Assembly (NCBI RefSeq): GCF_002007605.1
Contig: NZ_CP019799.1
Location: forward strand, 744,001 to 808,000
Direction: 5' to 3'
Length of the DNA stretch: 64,000 bases
From: Cellvibrio sp. PSBB023
GTDB taxonomy: Bacteria; Pseudomonadota; Gammaproteobacteria; Pseudomonadales; Cellvibrionaceae
Shown: piece by piece, positions 29,633 through 38,481 of the stretch
Numbering within the stretch: position 1 is the first letter of the stretch
Layout: each line of letters starts with the position of its first letter
Notes under the pieces: generated by a model
The model's database searches: none
The model's input: the letters and a program-made list of their open reading frames with translations, nothing else
Told to the model about the DNA's origin: nothing
Program-made: the position numbers and the translations under genes

Positions 29633-30578
29633 GGGCTTTGAGCAAATTCTCGAGGTTGATTTGGTCTTTCACAAAACCGCGGATGCCTTCGGCCAACTTT
29701 TCAGTTGCCATAGCGTCCTGATTGAGGCCAAAGCGGAAGCTGGCTTCAGTCTCAATTTGTTTAGCGATGGCTGCGCCTGAATTGTTGGGTGAAAGCACAC
29801 GCTTCAATTCACCTTTGTCTTGATCCAACTCTTGCAACAATTGCGGGCTGATGGTCAAACGGTCACAGCCAGCCAAGGCTTCGATCTCGCCAAGATTGCG
29901 GAAGCTCGCACCCATCACAACAGTGTTGTAGCCATTTTGTTTGTAGTAGTTGTAGATCTGGCGTACTGATACCACACCTGGATCTTCTTCTGCGGTGTAT
30001 TCTTTTTTGTCAGTATTGGCTTTGTACCAGTCAAGGATTCGGCCTACGAAGGGTGAAATCAGGAATACGCCGGCATCCGCACAGGCAGCGGCTTGATTGA
30101 AACCAAACAACAGGGTCAGGTTACAGTTGATGCCTTCTTTTTCCAGCACTTCAGCAGCGCGAATGCCTTCCCACGTGGAGGCAAGTTTGATCAATACACG
30201 TGACTTATCTACACCGCCTTTCTCATACAAACTGATCAACTGGTGAGCCTTGGCAATTGATGCCTTGGTGTCGAATGACAAACGAGCATCCACTTCGGTT
30301 GAAATGCGGCCGGGAACAATTTTCAGGATTTCCAAACCAATGCCAACGGCGAGATGATCACAGGCAGCACTCAATTGTTCAGCGCTGTTGGTAATGCCTT
30401 TGCTGGCAGTGATAGCAGCAGTCAACAGATCCTGGTATTGCGGCATTTGCGCGGCTTTGTATACCAGTGATGGGTTGGTGGTCGCATCCAGTGGTTTGTA
30501 GAGGCGAATGGCTTCGATATCGCCAGTATCGGCTACGACGTCGGTAAATTGTTTCAGTTGTTCGAGTTTACTAGTCAC
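29625..30578 (-). CDS. tal: Transaldolase (TalB type)
   Basis: A 317-residue class I aldolase of the pentose phosphate pathway that moves a dihydroxyacetone unit between sugar phosphates. Signatures include [18 protein letters not shown] and the Schiff-base lysine in [12 protein letters not shown]. Length matches E. coli TalB (317). It starts at GTG 30578 after AGGATT. Its gene overlaps the TerB-like gene at the 3' end. Confidence 0.97.
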   Translation of the reverse strand: MTSKLEQLKQFTDVVADTGDIEAIRLYKPLDATTNPSLVYKAAQMPQYQDLLTAAITASKGITNSAEQLSAACDHLAVGIGLEILKIVPGRISTEVDARLSFDTKASIAKAHQLISLYEKGGVDKSRVLIKLASTWEGIRAAEVLEKEGINCNLTLLFGFNQAAACADAGVFLISPFVGRILDWYKANTDKKEYTAEEDPGVVSVRQIYNYYKQNGYNTVVMGASFRNLGEIEALAGCDRLTISPQLLQELDQDKGELKRVLSPNNSGAAIAKQIETEASFRFGLNQDAMATEKLAEGIRGFVKDQINLENLLKARA

Positions 30579-30702
30579 AGTGGTAATCCTATTTCTGAAA
30601 TAACAAGTGGTTGATATTCGTCTTATTGCCGTCAGAACTATTATAGTCTTAATGACTTTTTGAGTGAAGCAGTCATTTTTTATAAAGCGATCAATGCATA
30701 GG

Positions 30703-31731
30703 CTATCGGGATGTTAGGCTTATGCCAGTATCGGTAATGTTTGTTAATGGTACCTCATTTACAGCAGCAAGCGCTCGTTCCAGTACCTCAATTCCCGCAC
30801 CGGGTTTATGTGCTTGTTCGCTGATGACACGCCGGAATTGCCGAGCACCGGGCAGGCCTTGATAAAGCCCCAGAATATGTCGAGTCAAATGATTGAGGCG
30901 TGCGCCCTTGGCTAATTGTTCGATGCAATATTCCTTGAATTGTTCCATAACGGCTTCGCGGCTGATTACGGGACGCGTGCTGCCGTAGATCTGTTGGTCT
31001 ACTTCGGCCAACAAGTAAGGGTTGCTGTAGGCTTCGCGGCCAATCATCACGCCATCAACCTGTTGGAGCAGGGTTCTAGTCTGTTCCAGCGTGGTAATGC
31101 CGCCATTGATAATAATGTTGAGCTGAGGGAAATCCTGCTTCAGTTGGTAGACCTTATCGTATTGCAATGGCGGTATTTCGCGATTCTCTTTTGGGCTTAG
31201 GCCTTTTAGCCATGCTTTGCGGGCGTGAACAATAAATGTAGTGCACCCTGTGGCGGCAATGGTGCTTACAAAGTTAACCAATCCGGCATAATCTTCCATG
31301 TCATCGATACCGATGCGGTGCTTCACTGTGACTGGAATTTTTACTGCATTTTGCATCGCCGCAATACAATCAGCCACCAGTGCTGGTTCTGCCATCAAGC
31401 AGGCACCAATCATCCCATTTTGTACGCGATCACTGGGGCAGCCACAATTGAGGTTAACCTCGTCGTAGCCCCAGTCTTCGGCGATTCGTGCGCACTCTGC
31501 AAGGTCTGCGGGGTTACTGCCGCCGAGTTGTAATGCCAGCGGGTGTTCGCAGGCGTTGTGATCGAGAAAGCGTTTTTTATCGCCATGCAGTAGTGCGCCG
31601 GTGGTAACCATCTCACTGTAGAGAACAGCTTCTTTAGTAAGCATACGCCAAAAGGTGCGGCAATCAGATGTTGACCACTCCATCATGGGGGCGAGGGTGA
31701 AGCGGCGGTCTAGGACGGTGGGTAATGTCAT
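30703..31731 (-). CDS. dusA: tRNA-dihydrouridine(20/20a) synthase DusA
   Basis: A 342-residue FMN-dependent enzyme that reduces uridines in the tRNA D-loop. It has the N-terminal [19 protein letters not shown] block typical of DusA, the catalytic cysteine in [14 protein letters not shown], and the FMN-phosphate site near [15 protein letters not shown]. It stands alone and diverges from moaC. Confidence 0.95.
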   Translation of the reverse strand: MTLPTVLDRRFTLAPMMEWSTSDCRTFWRMLTKEAVLYSEMVTTGALLHGDKKRFLDHNACEHPLALQLGGSNPADLAECARIAEDWGYDEVNLNCGCPSDRVQNGMIGACLMAEPALVADCIAAMQNAVKIPVTVKHRIGIDDMEDYAGLVNFVSTIAATGCTTFIVHARKAWLKGLSPKENREIPPLQYDKVYQLKQDFPQLNIIINGGITTLEQTRTLLQQVDGVMIGREAYSNPYLLAEVDQQIYGSTRPVISREAVMEQFKEYCIEQLAKGARLNHLTRHILGLYQGLPGARQFRRVISEQAHKPGAGIEVLERALAAVNEVPLTNITDTGISLTSR

Positions 31732-31763
31732 CAGGATATGAAATTCAATAGCGCAAAATAAAA

Positions 31764-31837
31764 TTGCCAGACAATGTTGGCAGGTGTTTTATGATAGCGA
31801 TATTTACTCAAGGCTGCACGGTAATCCCGTCTGGCAA
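31764..31837 (+). promoter_or_regulatory. moaC leader with a 9-bp long-range inverted repeat
   Basis: TTGCCAGAC (31764-31772) and GTCTGGCAA (31829-31837) are exact reverse complements 56 bases apart. The 3' arm ends two bases before the moaC ribosome binding site AGGAAG. In RNA this would be a closing stem of a structured leader; in DNA, paired half-operators. I could not match it to the Moco riboswitch from memory. A TATGAT at 31790-31795 is a possible -10, which would place the 5' arm outside the transcript. Confidence 0.4.
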
Positions 31838-31853
31838 CAGGAAGAATCTACTT

Positions 31854-32357
31854 ATGTCATTAACTCATATCGACTCCCAAGGCCACGCCAGCATGGTAGA
31901 TGTGTCCGATAAGCCCGCCAGTGTGCGCGAAGCGCGGGCCTTTGCGCGTGTGCTGATGCAGCCGGAGACCCTGGTGCATATCAAAAATAACAGCTTGAAA
32001 AAGGGTGATGTGTTGGCGGTCGCTCGCATAGCCGGTATTCAGGCAGCAAAAAAATGTGCTGATTTAATCCCGCTGTGTCACCCCTTGGCTCTGAGTAAAG
32101 TGGCGGTGGATTTCAGTTTGGATGATGTTAATGCCAGTGTGGAAATTACCAGTTATTGCAAGCTGACCGGGCAAACCGGAGTTGAGATGGAAGCATTGAC
32201 TGCCGCAAGTGTTGCCGCGTTGACGATTTACGATATGTGTAAAGCTGTGGATATGGGCATGGTGATTGAACAGATTTGCTTATTGGAGAAAAAGGGCGGG
32301 CGTCGTGGACATTATCAACGCGGGGTAGAATCGCAAGTGGAGGGAAATGAAGCATGA
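31854..32357 (+). CDS. moaC: Cyclic pyranopterin monophosphate synthase MoaC
   Basis: From ATG 31854, after AGGAAG, it is 167 residues; upstream in-frame codons back to 31764 fall in the leader repeat. Signatures are [28 protein letters not shown] and [17 protein letters not shown]. MoaC with MoaA makes the first pterin of molybdenum-cofactor synthesis; no moaA is in the window. Its stop overlaps moaD (ATGA). Confidence 0.96.
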   Translation: MSLTHIDSQGHASMVDVSDKPASVREARAFARVLMQPETLVHIKNNSLKKGDVLAVARIAGIQAAKKCADLIPLCHPLALSKVAVDFSLDDVNASVEITSYCKLTGQTGVEMEALTAASVAALTIYDMCKAVDMGMVIEQICLLEKKGGRRGHYQRGVESQVEGNEA

Positions 32358-32602
32358 TTCGCGTCGTTTTTCTGGCTCAGCTGCGTGAGCAGTTGGGGTG
32401 TGCTGGTATAGAGGTCGATTCTACAGAAGTCAGTTCCATTAGCGAATTGAAACAATATTTGCTGGAGAGATATCCTGAGTGGAGCGAATTTCTGGAGCAA
32501 AAAAAATTATTAATTGCACTTAATCACGAATATGCGCGCAGCGATTTACCCTTGGTGTCCGGTGATGAAGTTGCATTTTTTCCGCCGGTTACCGGAGGCT
32601 AG
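32354..32602 (+). CDS. moaD: Molybdopterin synthase small subunit MoaD
   Basis: An 82-residue ubiquitin-like protein ending in the required Gly-Gly (PPVTGG), whose C-terminal thiocarboxylate donates sulfur to make molybdopterin. It starts within the moaC stop and is followed after 5 bases by moaE, its partner subunit. Confidence 0.96.
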   Translation: MIRVVFLAQLREQLGCAGIEVDSTEVSSISELKQYLLERYPEWSEFLEQKKLLIALNHEYARSDLPLVSGDEVAFFPPVTGG

Positions 32603-32607
32603 CTAGT

Positions 32608-33060
32608 ATGTCGTTTTCTATTGCGATTCAAGCCGATGATTTTGATGTGGGCGCTGAATATGCCCGATTAATTGAGCATGATAAAAGGGCAGGTGCGGTA
32701 GTATTTTTTGTCGGGCGTGTGCGCGAGATGAACCAGTCCCGTGTCGTATCCGGTTTATCGCTTGAGCATTATCCGGGTATGACGGAGCGAGTGCTGGAGC
32801 AGATCATGGAGTCTGCCAGAGCACGATGGGATTTAATTTCAGCGCGCATTGTGCATCGTGTAGGTGCGCTGCATCTAAGCGATCAAATTGTATTTGTGGG
32901 TGTTACTAGTCAGCATCGCGAACATGCATTTCAGGCTGCAGAGTTTTTGATGGATTTTTTGAAAACCCAGGCGCCTTTTTGGAAAAAGGAAATAACGGAA
33001 CAGGGAGAGGTGTGGGTAGATGAGCATCAAAAAGATAAAAATGCCAGTGAACGATGGTAG
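32608..33060 (+). CDS. moaE: Molybdopterin synthase large subunit MoaE
   Basis: A 150-residue MoaE. Conserved segments are GAVVFFVGRVREMN, LSLEHYPGMTE, RIVHRVGALHL and the lysine-rich active-site loop KTQAPFWKKE. It forms a tetramer with MoaD and converts precursor Z to molybdopterin. It ends the moaCDE operon at a strong terminator. Confidence 0.96.
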   Translation: MSFSIAIQADDFDVGAEYARLIEHDKRAGAVVFFVGRVREMNQSRVVSGLSLEHYPGMTERVLEQIMESARARWDLISARIVHRVGALHLSDQIVFVGVTSQHREHAFQAAEFLMDFLKTQAPFWKKEITEQGEVWVDEHQKDKNASERW

Positions 33061-33070
33061 TAAATAAACA

Positions 33071-33108
33071 ACCATAAAAATGGGCGCCAGGGCGCCCATT
33101 TTTATGGT
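33071..33108. terminator. Bidirectional terminator between moaE and the FHS transporter
   Basis: A perfect 17-bp stem (33071-33087 with 33092-33108) with a 4-base loop; the GC core TGGGCGC/GCGCCCA is flanked by A5 and T5 runs, serving both convergent genes. Confidence 0.93.
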
Positions 33109-33125
33109 GAGTTATCGGTCACTCA

Positions 33126-34448
33126 TTACAAGTGTGCTGGCTCAGCAGCAGGTGCCGCTTTGTAAATGCCAGCGTATTTAATACCGAAATACATAATGTA
33201 CAGGTAGCAAACAGCAGGTAATAAAAATGACAGTTGCAAGCCGATGGTGTCTGCGAGAGCACCTTGCGCCAGAGGAACTAGCGCGCCGCCTACGATCGCC
33301 ATGCACAATACACCTGAGCCTTGGCCAGTGAATTTGCCAAGGTTATGCAGTGCCATACTGAAAATGGTCGGGAACATAATAGAGTTAAACAGGCCTACAG
33401 CAATAATCGCCCACATGGCTAACTTACCTTCGGTCAGCACGGCTACCAGCACCAAAATTACGGAACAAATACAGTTAAAGGCCAGTGTTTTGCCAGGGCT
33501 TACGTAGCGCATAACGGCAAAGCCAATAAAACGGCCGACCATTGCACCGCCCCAGTAATAGCTCACCAGATGCGCGGCATCGGCTTCTTTTAATCCGGCA
33601 ATATTTTCTTCGCCGAAAAAGTTAATCAAAAAGCTACCAATAGATACTTCTGCACCTACGTACAAGAAAATACCAATAGCGCCCAGCACTAAATGTGTAT
33701 GTGACAGCGCAGACTCTTTATTGGAGGCGGTATCAGCTGATAGACCGGGTTCTTCGTCGTGTTGGATTTTAGGTAATTTGGCAAAAGCAAAGAACAAGGC
33801 CAATGAAAGCAATGCTGCTGCCAGTGCAAGATAGGGACCCTGTACGGAAGCGGCTTCCTGAGCGCGATGGGCTGCTTGTTCTGCTGCCGGTAACAGCGCT
33901 AACTGATCGGCGGTGAGTACAGCGGTTCCCAAAATCAACATACCACCCAAAGCTGGGGCAATAGTGGTGCCCAAGGAGTTAAATGCTTGCGTAAGTGTTA
34001 AGCGGCTTGATGCGGTTCTGGCTGGGCCAAGCACCGTAACATAGGGGTTGGCCGCAACCTGCAAGATGGTGATGCCCGAGGCCAGCACAAACAGGGCAAG
34101 CAAAAATAATGCGTAGCCACTGGTGGCTGCGGGATAAAAAAGTGCGCAGCCTGATGCGGCAATCACAAGGCCAGCTACGGCGCCATTTTGATAGCCTAGG
34201 CGTTTGATCAGCGCACCTGCTGGTAATGACACTACGAAGTAGGCGCCAAAGAAACAGAACTGAACCAGCATCGCTTGGGTATAGCTAAGGGTGTAAACAC
34301 TTTTTAAATGGGGAATGAGTACATCATTCAATGAGGTTAATAAGCCCCACATAAAAAACAAAATGGTGACGATAATAAGTGGAACGGTATTGTTGCCCGT
34401 GTCCGCCGCGTTGAGTTGAGTCGATGAGCCTTGGGGTATGCTGGCCAT
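33126..34448 (-). CDS. FHS-family sugar:proton symporter (MFS; FucP/GluP type)
   Basis: From ATG 34448, with GAGGT upstream, it is 440 residues with about twelve membrane helices; the frame extends to 34583 but the added part is unconserved. The first helix region [19 protein letters not shown] is the hallmark of the fucose/glucose/galactose permease family. Such proteins import hexoses across the inner membrane with protons. The divergent LacI regulator next door probably controls it. The sugar is not certain: glucose or galactose would fit glk, galTK and the GH3 enzyme in this window. Confidence 0.88.
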   Translation of the reverse strand: MASIPQGSSTQLNAADTGNNTVPLIIVTILFFMWGLLTSLNDVLIPHLKSVYTLSYTQAMLVQFCFFGAYFVVSLPAGALIKRLGYQNGAVAGLVIAASGCALFYPAATSGYALFLLALFVLASGITILQVAANPYVTVLGPARTASSRLTLTQAFNSLGTTIAPALGGMLILGTAVLTADQLALLPAAEQAAHRAQEAASVQGPYLALAAALLSLALFFAFAKLPKIQHDEEPGLSADTASNKESALSHTHLVLGAIGIFLYVGAEVSIGSFLINFFGEENIAGLKEADAAHLVSYYWGGAMVGRFIGFAVMRYVSPGKTLAFNCICSVILVLVAVLTEGKLAMWAIIAVGLFNSIMFPTIFSMALHNLGKFTGQGSGVLCMAIVGGALVPLAQGALADTIGLQLSFLLPAVCYLYIMYFGIKYAGIYKAAPAAEPAHL

Positions 34449-34573
34449 GGGGGTTACCTCATTGTTATAAAAATTGTTTGTCGTTGTCGTGGTCTTAAAA
34501 TAACGTTTGCCGATCAATAAAACCGTGGCGTGCTGACGCAGCTTGGGCAAGCTGAGCTGAGCGCGCGCGGTAC

Positions 34574-34599
34574 TATAATGCAAGCGTATAACGCTGTCA
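34574..34599 (+). promoter_or_regulatory. Candidate lacI-type gene promoter with overlapping half-operator
   Basis: TATAAT (34574-34579) is followed by CAAGCGTATAACG and the octamer CGCTGTCA (34592-34599). That octamer equals the right half of the perfect palindrome at 55323-55336. The regulator could therefore act near its own start. No clear -35 is visible. Confidence 0.4.
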
Positions 34600-34688
34600 C
34601 ATTGTTTGTTCCCGGTTTACAATCGGTTGCACTCTGGTGATCTTATGGTCATTTTGACCTCTAAAACGATAATGCTGAGGTGAATATA

Positions 34689-35726
34689 GTGACTAAAGCA
34701 ACAATTGATGATGTTGCCGCGCTGGCGGGCGTTTCCATGAAAACGGTGTCGCGTGTGGTGAATAATGAACCCAATGTGCGGCCTGCCACGCGTGAAAAAG
34801 TAGAAGCGGCGATTCGGGAATTAAGTTATCGCCCCAACCAGTCGGCGCGTAGCCTTGCGGGTAACCGCTCCTACTTGCTTGGGCTTATTTATGGCCATCC
34901 CAGCGCACACTACGTCTTGGATATTCAGGAAGGTGTGTTGGAAATTTGCCGCCCGCAGCGCTATGAATTGCTGGTGCACCCGGCAATTCATCGCGATCCT
35001 AATTTGATTGATGAAGTCACGGATTTGATTTTGGAGAAGCGGGTAGATGGCGTCATGCTAACGCCGCCACTGTCAGACAATATGGCCGTGATCACGCTAC
35101 TCAAAAAAATGAATATTCCGTTTGTGCGCGTGGCACCTACAGAAAATAAATCCGCTTCGCCCTATGTGGAGACCAATGATGAAGAAGCCTCTTACGATAT
35201 GACTTGCCAGTTAATTACCCAAGGTCACACTCGTATCGGTTTTATTTGCGGGCACCCGGACCATCGCGCTATGTCACTGCGTTATGAGGGTTACAAGGCG
35301 GCGCTAATTGAAAATGAATTACCGCTCTTGCCTGACCTGGTTGCACAAGGGGAAAACTCTTTTGAATCCGGTGAAATGTGTGCCAAGCAATTGTTGGGGT
35401 TGCCGGATCGACCTACGGCGATTTTTGCCGCTAACGATGATATGGCTGCTGGTGTCATAATGGTGGCCCATCAGATGGGCGTAAAAATTCCGGCGCAGTT
35501 ATCGGTTGCCGGGTTTGACGATACGCCAGTTGCGCATCAGATCTGGCCATCATTAACAACCATTCGTCAGCCCATTCGGCAGATGGCGAAAAAGGCAACG
35601 GACTTATTGCTTAAACAGTTAAAAGGAAAGGATATCCAGTTGCCTGCCAGCATGTTGAATTCAAGCATTATTGTGCGTGAATCTACCGGGCCTCTGGTGG
35701 CAGTAAAACCGGGAAAACCAAAATAG
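34689..35726 (+). CDS. LacI-family transcriptional regulator
   Basis: A 345-residue regulator. GTG 34689 is preferred because GAGG at 34677-34680 sits eight bases upstream; GTG 34680 is possible. The N-terminal helix-turn-helix is TIDDVAALAGVSMKTVSRVV with hinge RPNQSARSLAG; the rest is a periplasmic-binding-protein-like sugar sensor (GVMLTPPLSDN, TRIGFICGHPDHRAM, SVAGFDDTPVAHQIWP). It diverges from the FHS sugar transporter, which it probably represses until the sugar or its phosphate is present. A matching LacI-type operator lies before the GH3 gene. Confidence 0.92.
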   Translation: MTKATIDDVAALAGVSMKTVSRVVNNEPNVRPATREKVEAAIRELSYRPNQSARSLAGNRSYLLGLIYGHPSAHYVLDIQEGVLEICRPQRYELLVHPAIHRDPNLIDEVTDLILEKRVDGVMLTPPLSDNMAVITLLKKMNIPFVRVAPTENKSASPYVETNDEEASYDMTCQLITQGHTRIGFICGHPDHRAMSLRYEGYKAALIENELPLLPDLVAQGENSFESGEMCAKQLLGLPDRPTAIFAANDDMAAGVIMVAHQMGVKIPAQLSVAGFDDTPVAHQIWPSLTTIRQPIRQMAKKATDLLLKQLKGKDIQLPASMLNSSIIVRESTGPLVAVKPGKPK

Positions 35727-35735
35727 ATGGGGGAT

Positions 35736-35762
35736 GCGCTGCCTTGAATATCGCAGCAGCGC
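35736..35762. other. Hairpin between convergent lacI-type and HDOD genes
   Basis: GCGCTGC (35736-35742) pairs with GCAGCGC (35756-35762) around a 13-base loop. There is no U-tract on either strand, so its role as a terminator is uncertain. Confidence 0.35.
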
Positions 35763-35787
35763 GTATCTTAAGGTTACTTCAGCATGC

Positions 35788-36624
35788 TCATCCGAGCATT
35801 GACATAGCCGCTTCCATATCAGCGCTTAAATCTTCTGATTCACTGACCTGCATGTCCGAGTCAAGGCCGAGCCGCTCAAAGGCTTTCACCTGGGTGAAAT
35901 CAATTTTAGTCATGGCGGAATTGCTGCCCAAATAACTTTGCAACATAGCGACGGTGACAATGTCAGCGTAGTCTGCTTTTGGAATCGAACGAGTGAAATC
36001 CACATGCTGCGTGGGAATGTGAGCTAGCTCTTCCGGAAAACCCCAGGTTTTTAAAATCAGGTCACCCAAGGGCGCATGAAGTTCATCGATAACTGCATCC
36101 AGGGTAAAGCTGTCTTTCAATAATGCCGGGTGGTCTTCGGCATAGGTGAGAATAGGAAGCACGCCAATTTTATGCACCAGCCCGGCAAGTGTGGCTTGAT
36201 CGGGGCGCAGCTTGGTGTAGTGCTTGCAAAGTACGTGGCTAATACCGGCCACTTCACTGGAGCTTCTCCAAACTTCGCGCATGCGCATGTCTACCAAGTC
36301 AGAAGTGGCTTGGAACATTTGTTCCATTGCCAGGCCTGTGGCGATATTGCAGGTGTATTGAATGCCAAGGCGCATGAGGGCGGTACGTAAATCTTCAATG
36401 GCGCGACTGGCGCGCAACAACGGGCTGTTGGCAACACGGATAATACGCGCACTCAGCGCGGCATCGTTGCCAATCACGCCGGTTAATTTGTCGATGTCAG
36501 CATTGGGGTCATCGGCTACTTCCCTTACTTTGAGTGCAACTTCTGGCAGGGTGGGTAATACCAGTTGGTCCTTTTCAATCGCGGTCACTATTTCCTGGCG
36601 TACTTTTTCGGCAATTGGATTCAT
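35788..36624 (-). CDS. HDOD-domain signalling protein
   Basis: From ATG 36624, preceded by AGGA, it is 278 residues; a longer frame would run into ygfZ. It starts MNPIAEKVRQEIVTAIEKDQ and holds an HDOD domain (about 20-220) with LPTLPEVALKVREVADDPN and SARIIRVANSPLLRASR, a relative of HD phosphohydrolases that usually lacks the catalytic metal residues. Such proteins scaffold two-component or cyclic-di-GMP signalling. It follows ygfZ by 16 bases on the same strand and may be co-transcribed; the functional link is unknown. Confidence 0.88.
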   Translation of the reverse strand: MNPIAEKVRQEIVTAIEKDQLVLPTLPEVALKVREVADDPNADIDKLTGVIGNDAALSARIIRVANSPLLRASRAIEDLRTALMRLGIQYTCNIATGLAMEQMFQATSDLVDMRMREVWRSSSEVAGISHVLCKHYTKLRPDQATLAGLVHKIGVLPILTYAEDHPALLKDSFTLDAVIDELHAPLGDLILKTWGFPEELAHIPTQHVDFTRSIPKADYADIVTVAMLQSYLGSNSAMTKIDFTQVKAFERLGLDSDMQVSESEDLSADMEAAMSMLG

Positions 36625-36640
36625 TGGGTGTCCTGACATC

Positions 36641-37603
36641 TCATTGGATAGGGGCATCATCTGCTGTAGGTATAGCATAGGGCAGGTTGCGCGGGCTTAG
36701 TTTTTCCGTGGCGTCTGCCACACTGGCATGGTCCAGTTGTTCATCCAGCAGCGAGGCCAGCAGTTCGATTTTTCCAGATTGGTTGCGCGATGCCATTACA
36801 ACCGCACCTGCCTGTTGTCCGCTGAGGCTATTGACCACTGCTGTGCCTGGTGCGGGAATCTTGTCAGCTGTGTACTCAAAGCGATACATATGGCGTTTCA
36901 GTTTGCCGCGATAATGCAGTCGCGCAACGATTTCCTGCCCGGTATAACATCCTTTACGGAAGTTGATACCGTTGATCAATTGGTAATTTAGCTCTTGCGG
37001 TGTGAAGAGTTCGTAGGATTCAGGGTAAACATCGGCGATGCCACTGGCGATATCCAACAGTTGCCATGCCTGCGCATCCATGGATTGTGTCTGTTTTGTC
37101 ACCGCATCCAAAAAATGATCCTGTTCGGCAAGCGCAATCCAGCATTCAAATCGATTTGCCGCCAATTGGATCAGGTAGCTGCCACGATGTTCGACCCAGC
37201 CATCTTGCTCTGTGGGCAGTTGGGTGAAAAATGTGCTGGCGGCTGCAGCGGCAGATTCGCCGAATAAACCAAACAGGGCGAAAGCATCTGTACCTTCATG
37301 CAGCTTGGCTTTGGAGAAAACAATATATTTACCAAGGGTTTTTTGCGCTGATTCCAACATGCTGGCGGGGATGCGCAGCGCAATGGTCTCGCTATCCATT
37401 TGCAGGGCGCGAAAGCTCAGCAATATTCTCCCTTTGGGGTTGCATTGAGCGCCGATGCGCGTGACAGCTGCAGTCAGTTCCTTTACATCACAGGTGACTT
37501 GCCCTTGAAGAAATTTACTGGCGTCGGGGCCTTTGACCAGAAGGAGTTGTTTGTCGGCAAGTGTTGCGAGGTAGGCAGTGGGCGATAAATCCGGGTTGGG
37601 CAT
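36641..37603 (-). CDS. ygfZ: Folate-dependent Fe-S repair/tRNA-modification protein YgfZ
   Basis: A 320-residue protein of the GcvT-like folate-binding family from ATG 37603; the frame continues to 37756 but would overlap the divergent sdhE. The diagnostic motif is KGCYTGQEIVARLHYRG, whose cysteine is essential in E. coli YgfZ. The protein supports the activity of Fe-S enzymes such as MiaB and depends on folate. It lies divergent from sdhE, another cofactor-assembly factor, as in Pseudomonas. Confidence 0.93.
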   Translation of the reverse strand: MPNPDLSPTAYLATLADKQLLLVKGPDASKFLQGQVTCDVKELTAAVTRIGAQCNPKGRILLSFRALQMDSETIALRIPASMLESAQKTLGKYIVFSKAKLHEGTDAFALFGLFGESAAAAASTFFTQLPTEQDGWVEHRGSYLIQLAANRFECWIALAEQDHFLDAVTKQTQSMDAQAWQLLDIASGIADVYPESYELFTPQELNYQLINGINFRKGCYTGQEIVARLHYRGKLKRHMYRFEYTADKIPAPGTAVVNSLSGQQAGAVVMASRNQSGKIELLASLLDEQLDHASVADATEKLSPRNLPYAIPTADDAPIQ

Positions 37604-37677
37604 GGGGCAAATTCCGCAAATTAACGACAGGCAGCGCGATTCTCTAGCCAAAGTGAGCCTTTGGCAAGCTGCTCGTT

Positions 37678-37690
37678 TATAATGTGCGCC
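37678..37690 (+). promoter_or_regulatory. Candidate sdhE promoter -10 with GC discriminator
   Basis: TATAAT (37678-37683) followed by GTGCGCC lies 33 bases before the sdhE start. The same -10/discriminator layout recurs at other housekeeping genes in the window. No good -35 is seen. Confidence 0.5.
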
Positions 37691-37715
37691 TCTCATCATC
37701 AATACGGGTATTAGC

Positions 37716-37970
37716 GTGGATATCAATCGGTTATTTTGGGGTAGTCGGCGCGGCATGTTGGAATTGGATTTGGTGCTGATGCCATTTTTGGAAAACGTAT
37801 ATCCCGGGTTGGAGCAGAGCGATAAAGAACGCTACTGGTTATTATTGGAAGAGCAGGATCAGGATTTGTTTGCGTGGTTTCTCCGCCGGGAAAATCCTGA
37901 TAACCCAGAACTACAACGGATTGTGGATATTATTCGTGCAAACACCGGGCTTCAACAAAAAAGCAACTGA
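37716..37970 (+). CDS. sdhE: Succinate dehydrogenase flavinylation factor SdhE
   Basis: An 84-residue protein that starts at GTG 37716. It carries the essential RRGMLELD motif and the acidic helix region LLEEQDQDLFAWFLRRE of the SdhE/CptB family. SdhE promotes covalent attachment of FAD to SdhA, whose gene is at the end of this window. ygfX follows and may begin inside or just after its 3' end. Confidence 0.95.
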   Translation: MDINRLFWGSRRGMLELDLVLMPFLENVYPGLEQSDKERYWLLLEEQDQDLFAWFLRRENPDNPELQRIVDIIRANTGLQQKSN

Positions 37971-37980
37971 CGCTTGTGGC

Positions 37981-38478
37981 TTGCTGTCACTGTCTTCGCA
38001 AGATCTATCTCCCGCCTCAAAAGCACTGCCGCCACTGGCGGTGCTGACCATCAGGGATTCTGCCTTTTTGCGCAGGTTCTACCGCTGTTTTTATTGTCTT
38101 TTTGCTGTTGCACTTATTATCGCGCTTGGTCCTTACCTGAGCGATGAGCGCAGCAGTGCTATCACACGTTTGATCTGGTGCTGTGCGACATTGTTGGGGT
38201 GCATTGGGTTGTGGTGTGTTTGCCAGAGACAATGCAGGGCAATTCCGATGGGCAGCCTCGCCTATGAAAATGGGTTATGGGTACTGCGGGATAAAAATAA
38301 GCTGATGAACTATGTGTTGGCAGGTGATGTGCTCTGCTGGCCGTGGCTGATTATTCTGCCGTTGAAAACCATGGAAGGTCGTAGCAGGTTGCTATTGCTT
38401 GGGGCTGATGCGCTTGAGCCCGCCGACCAGGCACGTTTGCGCACCTGGTTGCGGGCGTGTCTGAAACCCAAAGGCTAG
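37981..38478 (+). CDS. ygfX: YgfX-family membrane protein (CptA-like)
   Basis: A small membrane protein of about 165 residues with two hydrophobic helices (CLFAVALIIALGPYL and an adjacent CCATLLGCIGLWCVC) and a C-terminal cytoplasmic end with LLLLGADALEPADQARLRTWL, the pattern that marks YgfX. In E. coli ygfX is paired with sdhE, as here; it was described as a toxin acting on FtsZ and MreB, a claim still debated. The start is unsure: TTG 37981, GTG 38041 or GTG 37936 (inside sdhE) are possible, none with a strong ribosome binding site. It runs tail to tail with nadB three bases away. Confidence 0.75.
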   Translation: MLSLSSQDLSPASKALPPLAVLTIRDSAFLRRFYRCFYCLFAVALIIALGPYLSDERSSAITRLIWCCATLLGCIGLWCVCQRQCRAIPMGSLAYENGLWVLRDKNKLMNYVLAGDVLCWPWLIILPLKTMEGRSRLLLLGADALEPADQARLRTWLRACLKPKG

Positions 38479-38481
38479 CGG

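Noticed and set aside
31764..31853. A Moco riboswitch before moaC
   Set aside because: The conserved Moco motif segments as I recall them are not visible; only the long-range stem is reported, as an uncharacterised element.
37870..38478. ygfX starting far inside sdhE at 37870
   Set aside because: The extra residues are sdhE sequence read in another frame and are not like YgfX proteins; later starts fit better.
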